Positions 1-7,914 of a stretch of 64,000 bases of DNA are shown here, in pieces. The position numbers were made by a program, and so were the translations under genes. The notes beneath the pieces are model-generated. The model was not told where the DNA came from and did not search any database. It saw nothing but the letters and a program-made list of their open reading frames with translations. Where the stretch lies: NCBI RefSeq assembly GCF_000768705.1, contig NZ_AVPJ01000011.1, positions 1 to 64,000 of the forward strand, given 5' to 3'. The DNA comes from Knoellia sinensis KCTC 19936. Lineage in GTDB: Bacteria; Actinomycetota; Actinomycetes; Actinomycetales; Dermatophilaceae. Position 1 is the first letter of the stretch. Every line of letters begins with the position of its first letter.

Positions 1-200
1 CCAATCCCCACCACTCCCCGGGGCTCTGTCGTAGGTCCAGCCGCCGGACGGCTCTCAGGATCGATCCGGGTTTTTCGGTTCCAGGATGGAACCACCATTA
101 ATGTCGCGAATGGGCGGGACTTGCCCGGATTTCTGCGGGTGGCACGTGCTGCGCAAGATCGCCCGCGCGCTTAGAAGCGCTCGTAGTTGGGAAGGCTGAA

Positions 201-725
201 GTGTCACTTAGTCGGGTCTACGCCACACTCGGCGGTGCATGTTGTGTGATCTCGGCGTATCTCGTAGCCCTTGCCAAGGAGCCGCTGCCCTGGTCGGCCC
301 TGATCGCCTTGGGCGCGACTTCGTTAGGGGCGATGATTCACGCCATCGGTTCGGCCATTGGTCGACTTTCATACCGCATGGATGACCGAAGGTCGAATCG
401 CTTTCGCGACATATTCGGACATCCGTCCAGAGCGACGATGATCGTCGGCGCTGGCCTAGGTGTAGTCGCTTGGGCGCTGCTGCTGATTGGCGTTGCCGCG
501 CCGAGCCAAGGGGTCCCCTATTCGGACGGTCCGGAGAATTGCCAGTATTATCTTGCTGATGCCGGAAAGCGAAAGTGCGTACCACTTTCCGAATACCAAC
601 AGGAGCTCGCTACGCAGACCTCTCTGGGGTTCGCTGCCGCGGGTTTCTTTTTTGCGTTGAGCAGCATCGTGGTGATGAGTCGTGCCCAGCGCCGGGAAAG
701 CGCCATCGCATTGACAGGCGGGTAA
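201..725 (+). CDS. Hypothetical multi-pass membrane protein
   Basis: I do not recognise the family. The 174-residue product has about four hydrophobic segments (roughly residues 10-25, 34-52, 82-100 and 141-158), so it is probably an inner-membrane protein. The loop between the third and fourth segments carries two cysteines (in ENCQYY and RKCVPL) that could form a disulfide outside the cell. The GTG start is chosen because a purine-rich GGGAAGG lies 5-11 bases upstream. The gene is visibly richer in A/T than its neighbours, which hints at acquired DNA. It stands alone and nothing around it suggests a function. The 200 bases before it hold no gene that I can see. Confidence 0.6.
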   Translation: MSLSRVYATLGGACCVISAYLVALAKEPLPWSALIALGATSLGAMIHAIGSAIGRLSYRMDDRRSNRFRDIFGHPSRATMIVGAGLGVVAWALLLIGVAAPSQGVPYSDGPENCQYYLADAGKRKCVPLSEYQQELATQTSLGFAAAGFFFALSSIVVMSRAQRRESAIALTGG

Positions 726-836
726 AGCGGCCTCATCAAGTCGAAGGCGTAGGTGGCTTCGGTCCCCACCCAACCCCTCGATTTTAGAGCCTACGGGCAC
801 ATCGACCGGATGGCCGCGACAGTCCATGATGGCGCG

Positions 837-2042
837 ATGAGCGACGTCGACCTCACTGATCCTGCCCTCATCGACGACCCCTATCCGACACTGGCGGAGT
901 GGCGGTCCCAGGGCCCCATGCTGCGGGCGCAGGACGGTCGGTGGGTCGCGACGACCCATGCGGCGGTGGGCGCCACCCTCCGCGATCGAGCCCTGGGTCG
1001 GATCTGGTCCGACTGGCAGCCGGTCGAGGAGATGGAGCCCTTCAACTTCCTGCACCGCAACCAGCTCATGGAGAACGAGCCACCGGAGCACACGCGGATG
1101 CGGCGCCTCCTCGCCGGTGCCTTCGCCAAGGGGCACGTCGAGCGCATGCGACCACGGATCGAGGAGCTGGCCGAAGCGATGCTCGACGACCTCGACCCAG
1201 ACCCCGCCCGCCCGCTCGACATCCTCGCCACCTACGCCGAGCCGATGCCGGTCTTCGTCATCGCCGACCTACTCGGGGTCCCGCGTGAGGACCACGTCCG
1301 GCTGAGGGACTGGTCGCAGGCGATCGTCCACATGTATGAGCAGGGCGTCGACGAGACCACGCGCCAAGCAGCCGTCCGCGCCAGTGTCGACTTCGCGGCC
1401 TACGTCCGCGAGGTCATCGAGATGCGCCGCGAACGCCCCGGGGAGGACCTCGTGAGCGACCTCATCGCCGAGCGGGACGATGACGCTGCCGGCTTCACCG
1501 ATGACGAGCTTGTGGCGACCGTCGTCCTGCTGCTCAACGCGGGTCACGAAGCCTCGGTCAACACCTTCGGCAATGGCCTCGTCTCGCTCCTCCATCACCC
1601 CGACCAGCTGCGTCGGATCACGTCCGGTGAGGTCAGCGCGGCAACGGCGCTCGAGGAGCTCATCCGCTTTGACGCGCCGCTGCAGATGTTCGAGCGGACG
1701 GCCACCCAGGACGTCGAGATCGCGGGCGCGAACATCCGGGCAGGGGAGACGGTCGCCTGCCTCATGGGGTCGGCCAATCGTGACGCGGACGTCTTCGGCG
1801 ACGACTCCCTCACCGGCGCCGACGCCTTCGACGTGTCCCGTGACCCCAACCCGCACGTCGGCTTCGGGCTGGGCCGGCACTTCTGCCTCGGCGCGCCCCT
1901 GGCCAGGGTCGAGCTCGAGGTCACACTCCGCCGGCTCCTCGCCCGCTTCCCCTCGATCGCCCTCTCCGACACCCCTCCCCGCCGGCCGACGTGGGTGCTG
2001 CGCGGCTACGAGTCAGTCCCCGTGAACCTCACCTTCGCCTGA
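837..2042 (+). CDS. Cytochrome P450
   Basis: A 401-residue bacterial class I cytochrome P450, a soluble haem monooxygenase fed electrons by ferredoxin/ferredoxin reductase. Neither partner is encoded nearby. The I-helix reads LLLNAGHEASVNTF, so the usual Asp-Thr proton-relay pair is Glu-Ala; some actinobacterial P450s share this change. The K-helix EELIR gives the ExxR motif, and the haem loop FGLGRHFCLG supplies the cysteine ligand. I place the start at the ATG opening MSDVDLTDP because an N-terminus of this kind is usual for soluble P450s. Two upstream in-frame starts, at 753 and 810, would add an atypical leader. The substrate cannot be predicted. The gene ends just before a strong hairpin terminator. 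Confidence 0.9.
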   Translation: MSDVDLTDPALIDDPYPTLAEWRSQGPMLRAQDGRWVATTHAAVGATLRDRALGRIWSDWQPVEEMEPFNFLHRNQLMENEPPEHTRMRRLLAGAFAKGHVERMRPRIEELAEAMLDDLDPDPARPLDILATYAEPMPVFVIADLLGVPREDHVRLRDWSQAIVHMYEQGVDETTRQAAVRASVDFAAYVREVIEMRRERPGEDLVSDLIAERDDDAAGFTDDELVATVVLLLNAGHEASVNTFGNGLVSLLHHPDQLRRITSGEVSAATALEELIRFDAPLQMFERTATQDVEIAGANIRAGETVACLMGSANRDADVFGDDSLTGADAFDVSRDPNPHVGFGLGRHFCLGAPLARVELEVTLRRLLARFPSIALSDTPPRRPTWVLRGYESVPVNLTFA

Positions 2043-2062
2043 GCGCACCTCTGAAGAGTCTC

Positions 2063-2110
2063 CGTATGCCGTCCGCTCGCCTTCACGTGAAGGCGGGCGG
2101 ACGGCATACG
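2063..2110. terminator. Bidirectional hairpin between convergent P450 and TetR genes
   Basis: Two 24-base arms meet with no loop and differ at one position, which still pairs as G-U in RNA. Each arm carries one copy of the dispersed 9-mer GTATGCCGT (2064-2072 and, inverted, 2101-2109), extended to GTATGCCGTCCGCTC. The hairpin lies between two convergent genes and probably ends both transcripts. Confidence 0.75.
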
Positions 2111-2142
2111 AAGGCTTTGAAGCGCCGAGACAACGGGCGTGG

Positions 2143-2817
2143 TCAGCCCAGCAGGGAGTGCTGGAGCGCAGCGACGAGCCACTCCACGTACTGGTCGTGC
2201 GTCCAGTCGTAGGTGTTCACGAGGCTCTCGTATGTGGCAAAGGAACCGAGGGTGACGATGATGTCTGCAGCGCGCTCCGGCGTCAGGCCCACCTTGAGCG
2301 CTCGTCGCTCGTCGAGGAGGCGCGCGAAATCTGTGAGGCCCGCATGCCGCACCGCCTCCTGTTCGGCCTGCATTGCCCGCAACTCAGGCTCCGACTCGGC
2401 GGCGGTGGCGAGGACCCTGAGCAGTGGGCCGACTCGTGCCCAGATGCCTGGCTGCGTCTTGGCATAGAGCCGCAACTGTTGGGCCGGATCCGGCTCCTCT
2501 GTGATGGCGCGAATGGCAGGACGCTCCACGACGGGGACCTCCCCGCGCGCCACGCCGCCGGCCACGGCAGCTGTCACGGACGCGGCGAGCAGCCCCGCCT
2601 TGCCGGGGGCAGCCCGGTAGACCGTCTTGAGCGCAACACCGGCTCGTGCGGCGATGTCAGGGACGGTGGCGCCGACGTAGCCCAACTCCAGGAAGGCTTC
2701 GGTGGCTGCCAGCACGACACGGGCGCGCGTCGCCTGCGCCTGGCTCCGGCGGGACGTGGCGTCGTAGCGGCGTTTGGGTCTTGCGTTCTCCAACATTGAG
2801 GAGAATGATAGTGCCAT
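2143..2817 (-). CDS. TetR/AcrR-family transcriptional regulator
   Basis: A repressor of about 224 residues. The N-terminal helix-turn-helix spans about residues 30-75 (ARVVLAATEAFLELGY, then a degenerate VALKTVYRAAPGKAGLL in place of the usual YYHFxSKE-type recognition helix). The C-terminal half is an all-helical ligand domain of unknown specificity. It is divergent from the SnoaL-like gene at 2863, which makes that gene its likely target. The start is uncertain: ATG at 2817 and ATG at 2796 are both possible and neither has a clear ribosome-binding site, so the transcript may be leaderless. Short AT-rich half-palindromes lie in the intervening 45 bases, but I would not name an operator. Confidence 0.8.
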   Translation of the reverse strand: MALSFSSMLENARPKRRYDATSRRSQAQATRARVVLAATEAFLELGYVGATVPDIAARAGVALKTVYRAAPGKAGLLAASVTAAVAGGVARGEVPVVERPAIRAITEEPDPAQQLRLYAKTQPGIWARVGPLLRVLATAAESEPELRAMQAEQEAVRHAGLTDFARLLDERRALKVGLTPERAADIIVTLGSFATYESLVNTYDWTHDQYVEWLVAALQHSLLG

Positions 2818-2862
2818 CAATACGTCGCCACTGAGGACGACGCGCCCGGAAGGAGAGGCGAG

Positions 2863-3267
2863 ATGGGACTCGACAACAAGACGGCGGCCCGGCGGGTTCT
2901 GGAAGAGGTCTTCCCCGCCAACGATCAGGAGGCGTTGCGCGACCTCGTGAGCGACCAGTTCGTCAATCACGAGGCGCCAGAAGGGACTCCACCCGGACTG
3001 CAGGGCATCACGATGTTCATGGACATCCTCAATCGGGCGTTCAGTGACCAGCATTGGGAGATCCACGACGTCATCGCCGAGGGTGACAAAGTGGTGATCC
3101 GTTGCACCCACAGCGGTGTGCACACCGGTGAGTACTTCGGACTGCCCGCCTCTGGGCGGCGGTTCGCCTACAAGCAGATGCACATCCTGCGCATGGCCGA
3201 CGGCAAAGGCGCCGAGCACTGGGCCGTCCGCGACGACGCCACGCTGATGAGACAACTCACTGCCTAG
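2863..3267 (+). CDS. SnoaL-like / ester cyclase family protein
   Basis: A 134-residue single-domain protein of the SnoaL-like NTF2 fold (ester cyclase branch). The family pattern is visible: N-terminal helices, then FVNHEAPEGTPPG, the strand pair HDVIAEGDKVVIRCTHSG, and the closing FAYKQMHILRMADGK. Members are small cyclases, isomerases or binding proteins acting on polyketides or other small carbonyl compounds; the reaction here is unknown. The ATG follows a strong GGAAGGAG ribosome-binding site. It is divergent from a TetR regulator, which suggests ligand-inducible expression. Confidence 0.8.
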   Translation: MGLDNKTAARRVLEEVFPANDQEALRDLVSDQFVNHEAPEGTPPGLQGITMFMDILNRAFSDQHWEIHDVIAEGDKVVIRCTHSGVHTGEYFGLPASGRRFAYKQMHILRMADGKGAEHWAVRDDATLMRQLTA

Positions 3268-3297
3268 CGTGCAGAGTCGACGCTGGCTGCGGCTGGG

Positions 3298-3738
3298 TTA
3301 CTCGTTGACGAGGGTGGTCTGGTGCCGGACGGCGGCATCGATGAGTTCGCGGAGTTCCGGTCGGTCGAGGTCCTCGTGTCGGGTCACCTTGAGGCTCCGC
3401 ATCGAGAGCGTCCCGGAGACCTGCGTGCCGCCCGCCTCGGGCAGCAGACCGGCGGGGTCCGGCAGTTCGCCGCCGTTGTAGAAGCCGAGCGTGGCGTGCT
3501 TCTTGAACGTCATGAGATAGGCGAACTGCTCGGTGAACTTCTTGGGGCCGACGCCCCAGCCGATGGAACGCTGCTTCGGCCACACGACCTCCACCGTGTC
3601 CGGATAGACGTCATAGACCAGCGCGCGGACAGCGATCGCCAGCTCTTGGACTTCAGCCGGCGAGGTTGAGATGGCGTCCCGGAACTCTGAGTCGTGGGTG
3701 CGCCCGTCCCGATTGACGACCCCTGCTGCCTCTGCCAC
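3298..3738 (-). CDS. DUF1801 domain-containing protein
   Basis: A 146-residue protein with the YdhG-like DUF1801 fold. The recognisable core runs from VVWPKQRSIGWGVGPKKFTE through the strand YLMTFKKHATLGFYNG to the C-terminal helix. The family is structurally known but functionally uncharacterised, probably binding a small molecule or iron-containing cofactor. I prefer the GTG at 3738, opening VAEAAGVVN, because AGGGAG lies six bases upstream. A longer form starting at 3783 has no such site. It is downstream of, and in the same orientation as, the lipoprotein gene, separated by about 215 bases, so it may be transcribed separately. Confidence 0.7.
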   Translation of the reverse strand: MAEAAGVVNRDGRTHDSEFRDAISTSPAEVQELAIAVRALVYDVYPDTVEVVWPKQRSIGWGVGPKKFTEQFAYLMTFKKHATLGFYNGGELPDPAGLLPEAGGTQVSGTLSMRSLKVTRHEDLDRPELRELIDAAVRHQTTLVNE

Positions 3739-3953
3739 GTCGATCTCCCTATCTCGTGTGCCGTGGAACGCCTTCGCTCCCACGTTACGGGCCTGGAGCG
3801 ACCGGCGATTGGGGCGCCTGCTGCGCGCCGCACCGCGGGCGATTCGCTGCGTTGTGACCGCTCAACAGGCCTCCGGCCTGCCTTCGCGTCCGCGCCTTGC
3901 GATTCATCCCGCGGATGCGACGCTCGCGACGGCGTCCCAGTCGCCGGTCGCTC

Positions 3954-4514
3954 CTACGGCGCCCGGGAGATCGTGACGTCGGCGGCGCCGTCCGACAGAT
4001 CGAAGGCCGCTGCGTCGTCCACAGTCATCCGGGCCAGCGGGATCAGCCCAGGCTCGGGCACGGGTGTGCCAGCGCGCTTGTGGTACACCGCGATTCCGTT
4101 CGTCGGTGGCCAGTAGACGAGCTCACCGATCTCGTATGCCGTCCGGCGCGGTGCGTCGTCCGTCAGGTCCGTCGGTAGTCCGGTTCCGTACGCCTCCCGG
4201 CCGAGCATGTCGCCCATCCGCATCGTGAGGGGCAGAAGTGCCGCGAACTCTCGTGAGGTGGCGTTGTCGACCATCGTCGCGTCGATGACCGTGTCGTTCA
4301 CTGTCAGGCGTAGGGCCTGCCCCTCGACACTTCCGGACTCGTCAGTCGCGGACGAAGTGCCGGTCGAACCAGACGGGCTCGCCGACTCGATCGAACTCGT
4401 CGGGGCAGTCGCCCCCGGGACGGGCTCCCCGCCCTGGCTGCATCCAGCCAGGGCGAGGAGAGCCGCGCCCACCACAAGGGCGGGAGTGCGCCAGCGCATC
4501 CTCGGCTCGCTCAT
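3954..4514 (-). CDS. Lipoprotein with cyclophilin-like fold domain
   Basis: A 186-residue secreted lipoprotein. Residues 1-25 form a signal peptide ending in the lipobox LAGC (Cys25). A Ser/Thr-rich linker follows (about 30-65), and then the cyclophilin-like domain that begins LRLTVNDTVIDATMVDN. That domain has the family signatures FAALLPLT, GELVYWPP, IAVYHKR and GLIPLARM. Such domains resemble cyclophilins but lack proven isomerase activity. The ATG overlaps the stop codon of the upstream quinone-reductase gene by four bases, so the two are translationally coupled. It belongs to the redox operon that begins with the aldo/keto reductase, and cyclophilin-like proteins commonly accompany such reductases. 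Confidence 0.85.
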   Translation of the reverse strand: MSEPRMRWRTPALVVGAALLALAGCSQGGEPVPGATAPTSSIESASPSGSTGTSSATDESGSVEGQALRLTVNDTVIDATMVDNATSREFAALLPLTMRMGDMLGREAYGTGLPTDLTDDAPRRTAYEIGELVYWPPTNGIAVYHKRAGTPVPEPGLIPLARMTVDDAAAFDLSDGAADVTISRAP

Positions 4515-5502
4515 CGGTCGGCGAAGGTCAGCACGACCTTGCCCACCGCGTCGCCGGGGCGGAGCCGGTCGGCGGCCTTCTGGAAGTCCGCGATGTCGAC
4601 AGTGGAGTCGATGACTGGCCGGATCTCCCCACGCTCAAGAGCGGGCAGCACGTCCGCCCGCAATCCCTCGAGGATCGGCACCGTCTCCCAGTCGCGCGAG
4701 AAGCCGAACGACACACCATGCAGGTGAGGTGCCGATACGACAGGGCGTCCAGGTCGATCGTCGAGGCCGGGCCGGCGAGGCGACCGATGTTCACGACATG
4801 GCCGTCCTCAGCGGTGGCGGGCAGGCACTGCGCGAAGGTCTCACCGGCGACGTGGTCCAACACGACATCGACGCCCTTGCCGTCCGTGGCTGCCAGTACG
4901 GCCTCGGTGAGGTCCTCCTCGTCCGTCACCATCACGACATCGGCACCGACACCGACCAGCAGTTCCTTCTTGGCCCCACCGCGAGTCGTCGCGATGATGC
5001 GCGACGCACCTACCGCCTTCGCGATCTGGACACCGATGAGCCCGATCCCGGTCGTGGCACCGGTGACCAGCACGCTCTGACCGGCCTCGAAGCCTGCGAC
5101 CCGCAGCGCGCCGAACTCGGTGAGCAGAGCCGTTGGCAACGCACAGGCCACCTCCGGAGCCAAGCGCGCCGGCCGCGGCAGCACGAACCGATGGTCAGCC
5201 ACGACGTACTCGGCGAACGCCGACGGGAAGGTGCCCATCACGAGGTCGCCAACCTGCCACGCACCCGCGTCCGCTCCGAGCGCATCGACCTCGCCGGCAT
5301 ACTCAAATCCGGCGATGAACTGCTCACCGGACCCACCGCTGGAGGGGTCCGCCTCGGCGAGCATCGGCAGGTCGGCGTTGTTGGTTGCGCTGGCCCGGTT
5401 GCGGATCAGCACCTGCCCGGGGGCCGGCTGCGGGACTGGCACGTCGGCCAGCACCCACTCGGGGCCGCGACCGGACACGAGCGCGCGCATCGTCTCAGTC
5501 AT
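4511..5502 (-). pseudogene. Zinc-independent quinone reductase / MDR-family oxidoreductase, frameshifted
   Basis: An NADPH:quinone-oxidoreductase-like member of the medium-chain dehydrogenase family. The first 265 or so residues are intact: catalytic domain, then the Rossmann motif VLVTGATTGIGLIGVQIAKAVGA. After SYRHLT the frame breaks. The next frame supplies the missing C-terminus, FGFSRDWETVPILEGLRADV through VGKVVLTFADR. Restoring one base in a short G run at about 4723 (a C run on the coding strand, giving SYRHLTLHGVSFGFS) rejoins the two parts. It is therefore either a recent single-base deletion or a sequencing error in a homopolymer. It lies 15 bases after the aldo/keto reductase and overlaps the lipoprotein gene, as in a working operon. 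Confidence 0.8.
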
Positions 5503-5517
5503 CTGCGATCCCGCCGC

Positions 5518-6375
5518 TCACTTGCCGCTGTAGACGGGGAAGGCGCTGTGCTCGCCGTAGTCGGCCGCGCGCATCCAGCGCAGCGTCTCCATGTCCTCGT
5601 CGGAGATGACGAAGTCGACCTGGGCGTTGGAGCGCATGTGCTCCGGGTTCGAGGTCTTGGGCAGCGACACAGTGCCGAGCTGCAGCGTGTAGCGGATGCC
5701 GAGCTGCGGCACCGTCACGCCATAGCGCTCAGCCATCGCCTGCACCTCGGCGTTCTTGAGCATCTCGCCGTGCGCGATCGGCGAATACGCCTGCACGAGA
5801 ATGCCGTTCGCCTGGCAGTAGTCGATGAGCTCACTGGGCGTGTTGCCCACGTGGACGAGGACCTGGTTCACGTGCGGTGCGACCGTCGCCGACGACATCA
5901 CGTTCTCCAGGTCGGACTGCTGGAAGTTCGAGACGCCGATCGACCGCAGCTTGCCGGCCTTGTGCGCATCCTCCAGGGCGCGCCACGCCTCCCGGTTCCC
6001 CTCCGCGTAGTCGCCACCGCGGAAGTCGTCCCACGGCTGAGGGCTGTGGATGAGCATCAGATCGATGTGGTCCAGGCCCATCGTCGCGAGCGACTCGTCG
6101 ATCGCCAGAGCCGCGGAGTCGTAGTCCTTGATCTCGGCCGCGAGTTTGGTCGACACGAAGAGCTCGTCACGAGCGACGCCGCTCGTGCGCACCCCCTCGC
6201 CGACGCCGCGCTCGTTGCCGTAGGCCTGCGCCGTGTCGATGTTGCGATAGCCGGCTGCGACCGCGTCGCGCACAACCTGCGCGGCCACGTCGTCGTCGAT
6301 GAACCACGTGCCGAGTCCCAGCTTCGGGATCGTCACTCCGTTGGACAGGCCATAGGTCTCGTTGAGAATTGCCAT
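5518..6375 (-). CDS. Aldo/keto reductase
   Basis: A 285-residue NADPH-dependent aldo/keto reductase of the 2,5-diketo-gluconate reductase type (AKR5-like). The TIM-barrel catalytic tetrad is present: Asp47 and Tyr52 in NIDTAQAYGNE, Lys77 in VSTKL, and His110 in LMLIHSP. SIGVSNF and the cofactor strand VSLPKTSNPEHM are also clear. It probably reduces aldehydes or ketones in the cytoplasm. It is the first gene of a leftward operon with the quinone reductase and the cyclophilin-like lipoprotein, and it faces an XRE/MmyB regulator across about 100 bases. That layout is typical of reductases controlled by the divergent regulator. Confidence 0.92.
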   Translation of the reverse strand: MAILNETYGLSNGVTIPKLGLGTWFIDDDVAAQVVRDAVAAGYRNIDTAQAYGNERGVGEGVRTSGVARDELFVSTKLAAEIKDYDSAALAIDESLATMGLDHIDLMLIHSPQPWDDFRGGDYAEGNREAWRALEDAHKAGKLRSIGVSNFQQSDLENVMSSATVAPHVNQVLVHVGNTPSELIDYCQANGILVQAYSPIAHGEMLKNAEVQAMAERYGVTVPQLGIRYTLQLGTVSLPKTSNPEHMRSNAQVDFVISDEDMETLRWMRAADYGEHSAFPVYSGK

Positions 6376-6426
6376 GCCTCCATGCTCGAACCCAGAGCCG
6401 AATCTGTGCAGAGGAAGGATTCATCC

Positions 6427-6444
6427 GGGGAGGGATTCCTCCCC
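6427..6444. promoter_or_regulatory. Inverted repeat in the AKR/XRE divergent promoter region
   Basis: GGGGAGG and CCTCCCC arms surround a four-base centre in the 104-base gap between the divergent reductase and regulator genes. By position it could be the operator of the XRE regulator. This is an inference from symmetry alone. Confidence 0.4.
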
Positions 6445-6479
6445 CTCAGGGATCGGCGATCGGCTGCGACACTCGAACG

Positions 6480-7355
6480 ATGAGCCGCGACCCGAAGCAG
6501 AACGAGCTCGGCACCTTCCTCAAGGCCCGCCGTGCCGAACTGTCACCTCGCGATGCGCTGTTGCCGGAGGGTGTCGGCGCGCGTCGCGTCGCCGGACTCC
6601 GCCGCGAGGAGGTCGCCCAACTCGCCTCGATCAGCACCGACTACTACACCCGCATCGAGCAGGGCCGCATCCAGGCGTCGGCACCCGTCCTTGGGCAACT
6701 CGCGGACGCGCTGCAACTCGATGAGGACCAGCGCCGCTATCTCTTCAGCCTGGCCGGCAAGACCTCGACGAGGACACCTCGGCAGTCCATCCAGAAGGTC
6801 AAGCCGCAACTCCGCCGCCTCATGGACGACCTGTCTGCCACCCCCGCGATCGTCATGGGACGACGGATGGACGTCCTCGCGTGGAACCGGCTGGCCGCAG
6901 CGATGATCACCGACTTCGGACAGGTGCCAGCGAAGCACCGCAACTACGTCCGCATCCTCTTCACCGACCCCGCGATGCGCACGCTCTATCAGGACTGGGA
7001 GTCGGTCGCCAAGACCGCCGTCGCCCAACTGCGCATGCAGGCCGCCAAGAACCCCGCCGATCCACGCCTGACCGCGCTGGTCGGCGAGTTGTCGGTGCAC
7101 GATCCCCAGTTCGCCCAGTGGTGGGCCGCCCGCAACGTCGCCAGCCTGAGCACCGGCACCAAGACCCTCGTCCACCCGATGGTGGGCGAGTTGGTCCTCG
7201 ACTGGGACACCCTTGCCGACGTCGCCGATGCGGACCAGCAACTGGTCGTGTGGACGGCGGCACCCGACAGCGCCACGCACGAGGCCCTGCGCATCCTCGC
7301 CTCGTGGACCGCAGCTGACTCCGCAAACGCCCCGAGCGAGCGAACGCAGTCTTGA
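6480..7355 (+). CDS. XRE-family regulator with MmyB-like ligand domain
   Basis: A 291-residue regulator. Residues about 5-80 form the helix-turn-helix (LGTFLKARRAEL, GLRREEVAQLASISTDYYTRIEQGR). The remainder is the MmyB-like PAS-type domain, recognisable by MGRRMDVLAWNRLAAAMITDF, NYVRILFTDPAMR and LSTGTKTLVHPMVGELVLDWD. In this large actinobacterial family the C-terminal domain is thought to bind a lipid-like ligand, and members usually control a divergent short-chain dehydrogenase or reductase. Here the partner is the aldo/keto reductase operon. No ribosome-binding site is visible before the ATG, so the transcript is probably leaderless. Confidence 0.9.
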   Translation: MSRDPKQNELGTFLKARRAELSPRDALLPEGVGARRVAGLRREEVAQLASISTDYYTRIEQGRIQASAPVLGQLADALQLDEDQRRYLFSLAGKTSTRTPRQSIQKVKPQLRRLMDDLSATPAIVMGRRMDVLAWNRLAAAMITDFGQVPAKHRNYVRILFTDPAMRTLYQDWESVAKTAVAQLRMQAAKNPADPRLTALVGELSVHDPQFAQWWAARNVASLSTGTKTLVHPMVGELVLDWDTLADVADADQQLVVWTAAPDSATHEALRILASWTAADSANAPSERTQS

Positions 7356-7430
7356 CCGTCGCTCGCCTCCGGCGAGACATGCACGTGGGTATGCCGTCCG
7401 CTCGCCTCCGCGCGTGCGCCTCGGGCCCGT

Positions 7431-7772
7431 TCAGGCGGTGTAGCGGGGGCGGGTGACGATCAGTGCAGCGGCGCTGACGGCCGCGAAGATGCCGTCCGGG
7501 ACCCAGGTGCCGAGGAGCGCTGCATGGGCGAGGAAGAACGCCGGCAGCACCCACAGCGCCAACCAAGCCCATCGTTCGCCCGAGTTGATGCCAGCGGTGG
7601 CCAGGGCGATGACCAGCACGCCCAGAGCCGCGCCCCCGGTGGCAATGAGGGCATTGGCATCGCTGGGGAAGGCGTCCGCGCCTGCGGCCGCATAGACAGA
7701 GGCGTAGAAGACGATGGTCAGCAGGCCGAAGATCACCATGAGGCCTTGGGCCGAGCGCTGAATGGCGGTCAT
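7431..7772 (-). CDS. Hypothetical four-helix membrane protein
   Basis: A 113-residue protein made almost entirely of four hydrophobic segments (about 10-30, 42-62, 66-86 and 92-107), with a short acidic outer loop AGADAFPSDA. I do not recognise a named family, though small four-helix proteins of this kind are common in actinobacteria. The ATG follows a GGGACTC-type weak ribosome site. It is divergent from a membrane-bound LuxR-type regulator, which makes it that regulator's most likely target. Downstream, at 7389-7397, lies one copy of the dispersed GTATGCCGT motif, beside a small GC-rich hairpin. Confidence 0.65.
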   Translation of the reverse strand: MTAIQRSAQGLMVIFGLLTIVFYASVYAAAGADAFPSDANALIATGGAALGVLVIALATAGINSGERWAWLALWVLPAFFLAHAALLGTWVPDGIFAAVSAAALIVTRPRYTA

Positions 7773-7834
7773 GAGAGTCCCTTTCGATTCGTGGAGTGGG
7801 CGTCTCGGACGCTAGGGAGATGGCCGCACCTGGT

Positions 7835-7880
7835 ACCACGTGGTTGACCGCAGTTGTGGCGCTTTTACGGTCGACCGCAG
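7835..7880. promoter_or_regulatory. Palindrome and direct repeats in a divergent promoter region
   Basis: Between the membrane-protein gene and the LuxR-type gene lie a perfect ten-base palindrome ACCACGTGGT (7835-7844) and two direct repeats GGTTGACCGCAG (7842-7853) and GGTCGACCGCAG (7869-7880), 27 bases apart. These are candidate binding sites for the adjacent regulator. Confidence 0.45.
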
Positions 7881-7914
7881 GGTGGGCAGCGCCCGTCGGG
7901 GCCACACTTGAGGC

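Noticed and set aside
4729-6483. A 584-codon plus-strand frame
   Set aside because: It is antisense to the quinone reductase and aldo/keto reductase, both of which have catalytic motifs on the minus strand.
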